A DNA stretch of 64,000 bases from Pampus argenteus (taxonomy: Eukaryota; Chordata; Actinopteri; Scombriformes; Stromateidae). Location: the NCBI GenBank assembly GCA_036937835.1, contig CM072876.1, positions 3,080,001 to 3,144,000 of the forward strand, given 5' to 3'. The notes under the pieces were generated by a model. The model worked only from the letters and a program-made list of their open reading frames with translations, searched no databases and was not told the DNA's origin. The first letter of the stretch is position 1. Every line of letters begins with the position of its first letter. Below, piece by piece: positions 60,501 to 64,000 of the stretch. The position numbers and the translations under genes are program-made.

Positions 60501-62801
60501 AAAAAGAAAAGAAAGCCGACTCCTGCACATCCAGGTTGAGGGTTCGTTATGAGCTGAGAAAAATTACAAAATCATACAACCACATAGTGTCAGACGTTGC
60601 AGTAGATAACCGCACATCTCAGCACGATAGCAGATAGTTTGATTAAAAACATTGGCAGTAAAAACACTGTGAAAACCCCAAACACGTTGTTTTTCCAATT
60701 AATTTTCCAACATAATTTATAGTTTAAACAGAAATGTTGTTTCATGGTTTTTAATTATGAAATGTTTATGCGCTTGCAGCAAAGAAACATGACCAGTAAA
60801 GATCAATTCTATAAATCAAACCTTATTATGATAAAAAACGTTTTGACCACATTCCTGAACGCTGAAAACAAGCTTTAGATGAGATTTACTGCGGCTCTCG
60901 TTACGCATGTCAGCGGCGGAGCGCCGTTTGCAGTTCGTCATATAATCTATCAATAATCAATCATTTCCTTGAGGATGTTTAAAAAAAATGAAAAATTGAA
61001 AATGGATTGTCCAGAGACGCTGACTCAGCGGACCACAGTGGATGTGTTATATTAAAGCAGCAGACATGTTGGACCACGACGAAGCCGTTTATCACATCAG
61101 TATTACTGTTAAAGCTGCACTAATCAATATGTTTCATATTATCTATGTGTAATATGACATGTGTCGTTCACTATGAAGCCTTTTAGCCCCTTTTAGCTCC
61201 TTGTTTTGGTTCTACATCCTGCAGCTTTACTGTTGTGGTTCAATGTACACAGACAGTATGCATATATGAACATTTATGTGCAGCGTTTAGCAGCTAACGA
61301 GCGGGATATTTTCTAGATGTTAATATTGGAATATTGGACATGCATCAGGTTGTTCCTCTGTGTGTCCTGGATGTGTGAACTAATGCTAACACATTCACCA
61401 ATTATCAGCATAATAAAGTGATAATCATGTTAATATATATTTATATATAGTTTACAGTTTGTTTTGCTCAATTAATACCACTTTAAAGTAAAAGTCACAC
61501 GTTTTAAAGAGATACTTCACAGCGAACAGCAGCTGGGATCAATTTAGATTCCCAGTTTTAAAAATGAAGTTCAACCTTTCCAAGTTTTCACATGAGGAAC
61601 GTATCAAAACTTTATTTTTTTCTGTGTCAGCAGAATTGACTTTTCTGAAGTTAATCTGAATGTTGAGTTTATTTCAACAGGAAATAGTTTATCCAAACGG
61701 TTCAAACCCTCCTGAATAAGATAAGTGAGACTTTTGATTGAAGGATCACTTTGAAAGTAACACTCTGCAACATTACTCATAGTTGTTGTAATTGTAAACA
61801 GGTGTTTCTGATATTAAAGACGGATTTACTTAAAGTAAAGGAACAAAAAACTGCGGTTGACGTAACAGCCGGGGGAATAGACAGTTAGCAGCGGCGCGGC
61901 AGGAATGTGTCTCCAATCACAACATGAAAACATCATCATCTGGTGTGATGATAAAACCGATGAGCTCATCGTGCTCGACAGCGCGGCTCGGCCCTTGTTG
62001 GGTTAAAAACAGCTGGTTTAGTTTCAAGAAAGACCTGTGAGCTAAGCGCTAACATCATGTGTGTGTGTGTGTGTGTGTGTGGAAATCTGTCAGAAAGTGT
62101 GTGTGAGAGAAAATATCTGTCTGTCAAACTCTTTAATTTAGGGGTTAAAGGTACATACTGTGGAATTTCTGTAAACAAACTAAAGTTATATAAGACGTAC
62201 ATTGATTTAAAGCCAATCTGATTATTAATCAAGCATTAATTATGTCATGTTATGTTGGTGAAGATGGTGGGATATACAGAACATGCATGGGTTGTTTTAT
62301 CTCTCTCATTGCAGTCTGTGCTTGCAGTCACTTCCCTGATATAACTCATTTTACGCATGAAGCTCAGTTTGCTTTTAATGGGGCGTTTAGCTCAGCTGTT
62401 GCTATCTCTGCTGTGTCTCTGAAGGAAGTTTCTGAAGTCTGAAATAAAAAAAATGCATTAAATTAGGTTATCTCATCTCGGTCTTGGAGACTGTATTAGA
62501 CTGGGAGTCTCAGCACGTGGCTTTGCCATGAGTCCCAGCTGTGCTGCTATCTGCCACCTGAGAGAACGTGTGTGTGTGTGTGTGCAAAAGGTCGTCATGG
62601 GACAGACTTGGAAGCGGTGAGTCGCTGCGCCGTGTGCCAGGGTCGTGATATGTAGCTGGTGAGACGTAAGTGAAAACTGATGAGAGTGGGCTGGTCATGC
62701 AGAAACCCCCCCTCCCCCCTTCATCTAACACCCCCCGGGTCGTCTTTCGTGCCAGGAAATGAGGGAATGCGTGTGTATATTTGTGTGCACGTACTGGCTC
62801 G

Positions 62802-62834
<33 letters not shown>

Positions 62835-63358
62835 CGCAGGGAGTTGGTGTAATTCAGACCTCTTATCGTGCAGAAATATGAGTTGTAAGACATTTCCAAG
62901 TCCAGTTCAGTCTGTTGACACTCACATTTAATTCCTTTTTTATTGCAGTAAACGTCTCTAAACTTCTTCTCTTCAAACTTTGTGTTAGAAACAACACATA
63001 AGACCTCACGCGCCTTCGCTCCGGACCTTCCTCTGATCCCTTAAGTGTGAAACCAAACAGTGGATTTAGGGTCATTTCCGAGCTCATCTGCATCCAAAGC
63101 AACTATTTTACTTAACTTGAGGATTCCTTCTAGAGCCAAGAATATTCTGCAGAGACCTTTTCTGAATGTGTGTAGTGAGGGGAAGTTGGACGTGCCTCCC
63201 CTTCATTCCTCGGGCTTTCAGTAAACTAAACCTTGACCTCTACCAGATTATCACAAGCCCCTCTCGTGTGAGCAGCTGATCGTCTAAAGCTAATGTGATA
63301 ATTAGTCGTGTAGGAGTGTTTTTCATTTCTCCTAGTTTTGAAGCAGTGAAGACGTAAA

Positions 63359-63361
<3 letters not shown>
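57551..63361. other. intergenic or intronic DNA, no exon recognised
   Basis: No open frame shows family signatures. Contents are TG tracts at 62059-62081 and 62803-62832 and AT-rich unique-looking DNA. If the promoter candidate at 56472 is real, this could be its first intron. Confidence 0.45.

Positions 63362-63445
<84 letters not shown>
63362..63445. repeat. (TG)n microsatellite, about 42 units
   Basis: An uninterrupted TG dinucleotide run of about 84 bp, the longest simple repeat in the window. Confidence 0.97.
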
Positions 63446-63447
<2 letters not shown>

Positions 63448-63629
63448 AGCCTTCATCCAGACAGCATGACTCTTCCTTTCCATGAAGGCAAAATTTGATT
63501 ATGTTGAGTTTAACAGGCTACGTAGCTTTGATGCTTCTGCTTTCAGCAGCCAGTTAGACAGTTAGACTTAACATTTATCCTGCTTCAAAACAAAGTGACG
63601 AGAGTTGAGCTGCTTCCACTTTTTCACTG

Positions 63630-64000
63630 GTGGAAAGAACATTTGATGCCATGTTATACTTTCTGCTCCACTACATTTATCTGACAGCTTTAGTTACTGT
63701 TCAGATGCAGATTTGACTCAATGGATAATATAAGAAGCTTTTAAACTCCAACACATTGTTAAAGATGAAACCAGTGGTTTATAAACTGTTTTATCTTTTG
63801 ACGTCTTACATAAATCAGTGTGTAGTCAGGTCACATTTCAGATGTCTATGAGTTGTTAAAGATCAGATTGTCAAAGATTAGAGAAAAAGTCCAAAAAGCT
63901 GAAAACAGATTTGTGTATCAGAACTTTGTTTCTTCTTCTTTCCTCTCCCATTAATCATCTCACGACCCCTCAGATTTATCTGGTGACCCTTTGGCGGGCC
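63630..64000 (-). mobile_element. dispersed hAT-like nonautonomous repeat, copy 2 (cut by window end)
   Basis: The reverse complement of this stretch matches copy 1 at 53290-53600 in order ('aagggtcaccagataaatct', 'acatctgaaatgtgacc', 'gacgtcaaaagataaaac', 'aaaccactggtttcatctt'). It also carries an internal segment missing from copy 1 ('aaagttctgatacacaaatc'), while copy 1 has its own segment. The two are differently deleted relatives. Confidence 0.7.

Noticed and set aside
62510..62931. Open frames on both strands with His-Thr or Val-Cys runs
   Set aside because: They are translations of CA/TG microsatellites.

Overview
This window is nuclear DNA from a bony fish, most likely a percomorph (perch-like) teleost. 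The evidence is split genes with canonical GT-AG introns, long AT-rich introns, TG/CA microsatellites, short interspersed elements of the kinds common in perch-like genomes, and protein-coding exons that read as clear vertebrate orthologues. No bacterial, viral or CRISPR content is present. Exon boundaries were built by hand from splice signals, reading phase and family conservation. Five of the six multi-exon or single-exon models close exactly in frame; SENP6 is the exception because one short exon near its 5' end was not found.

Layout. (1) 1444-15511, minus: SENP6, a SUMO-chain protease, with 23 exons placed and repeat-rich introns. (2) 15700-20235: gene-poor spacer. (3) 20240-26961, plus: an adhesion GPCR of the ADGRF group (SEA-like, Ig-like, hormone-receptor-like, GAIN/GPS and seven-helix regions; 1017 aa). 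(4) 28493-39885, minus: two tandem meprin metalloprotease genes (650 and 602 aa by my models). The ADGRF-meprin pairing matches the human 6p12 linkage of ADGRF genes with MEP1A. (5) 41103-41184, plus: tRNA-Ser(GCT). (6) 41419-48445, minus: a FAM177 gene and BROX, the neighbour pair found on human 1q41. (7) 51192-52427, minus: intronless MGAT2, an N-glycan GlcNAc-transferase. (8) 52430-64000: no gene recognised. It holds dispersed repeats, a roughly 600-bp array of 19-21-bp units, a candidate GC-rich promoter with NRF1-like and CRE sites, a G-rich direct-repeat block and a long TG tract.

The genes do not form one pathway. They include SUMO editing (SENP6), ESCRT-associated nuclear envelope repair (BROX), Golgi N-glycan branching (MGAT2) and cell-surface or secreted proteins (ADGRF, meprins). 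The most notable observation is in the first meprin gene. Its EGF exon ends in an in-frame TAG directly where a splice donor is expected, although the downstream exon that would complete the EGF fold and add a transmembrane anchor is intact. The second meprin copy stops before any EGF or anchor, so both copies are predicted to lack a membrane anchor.
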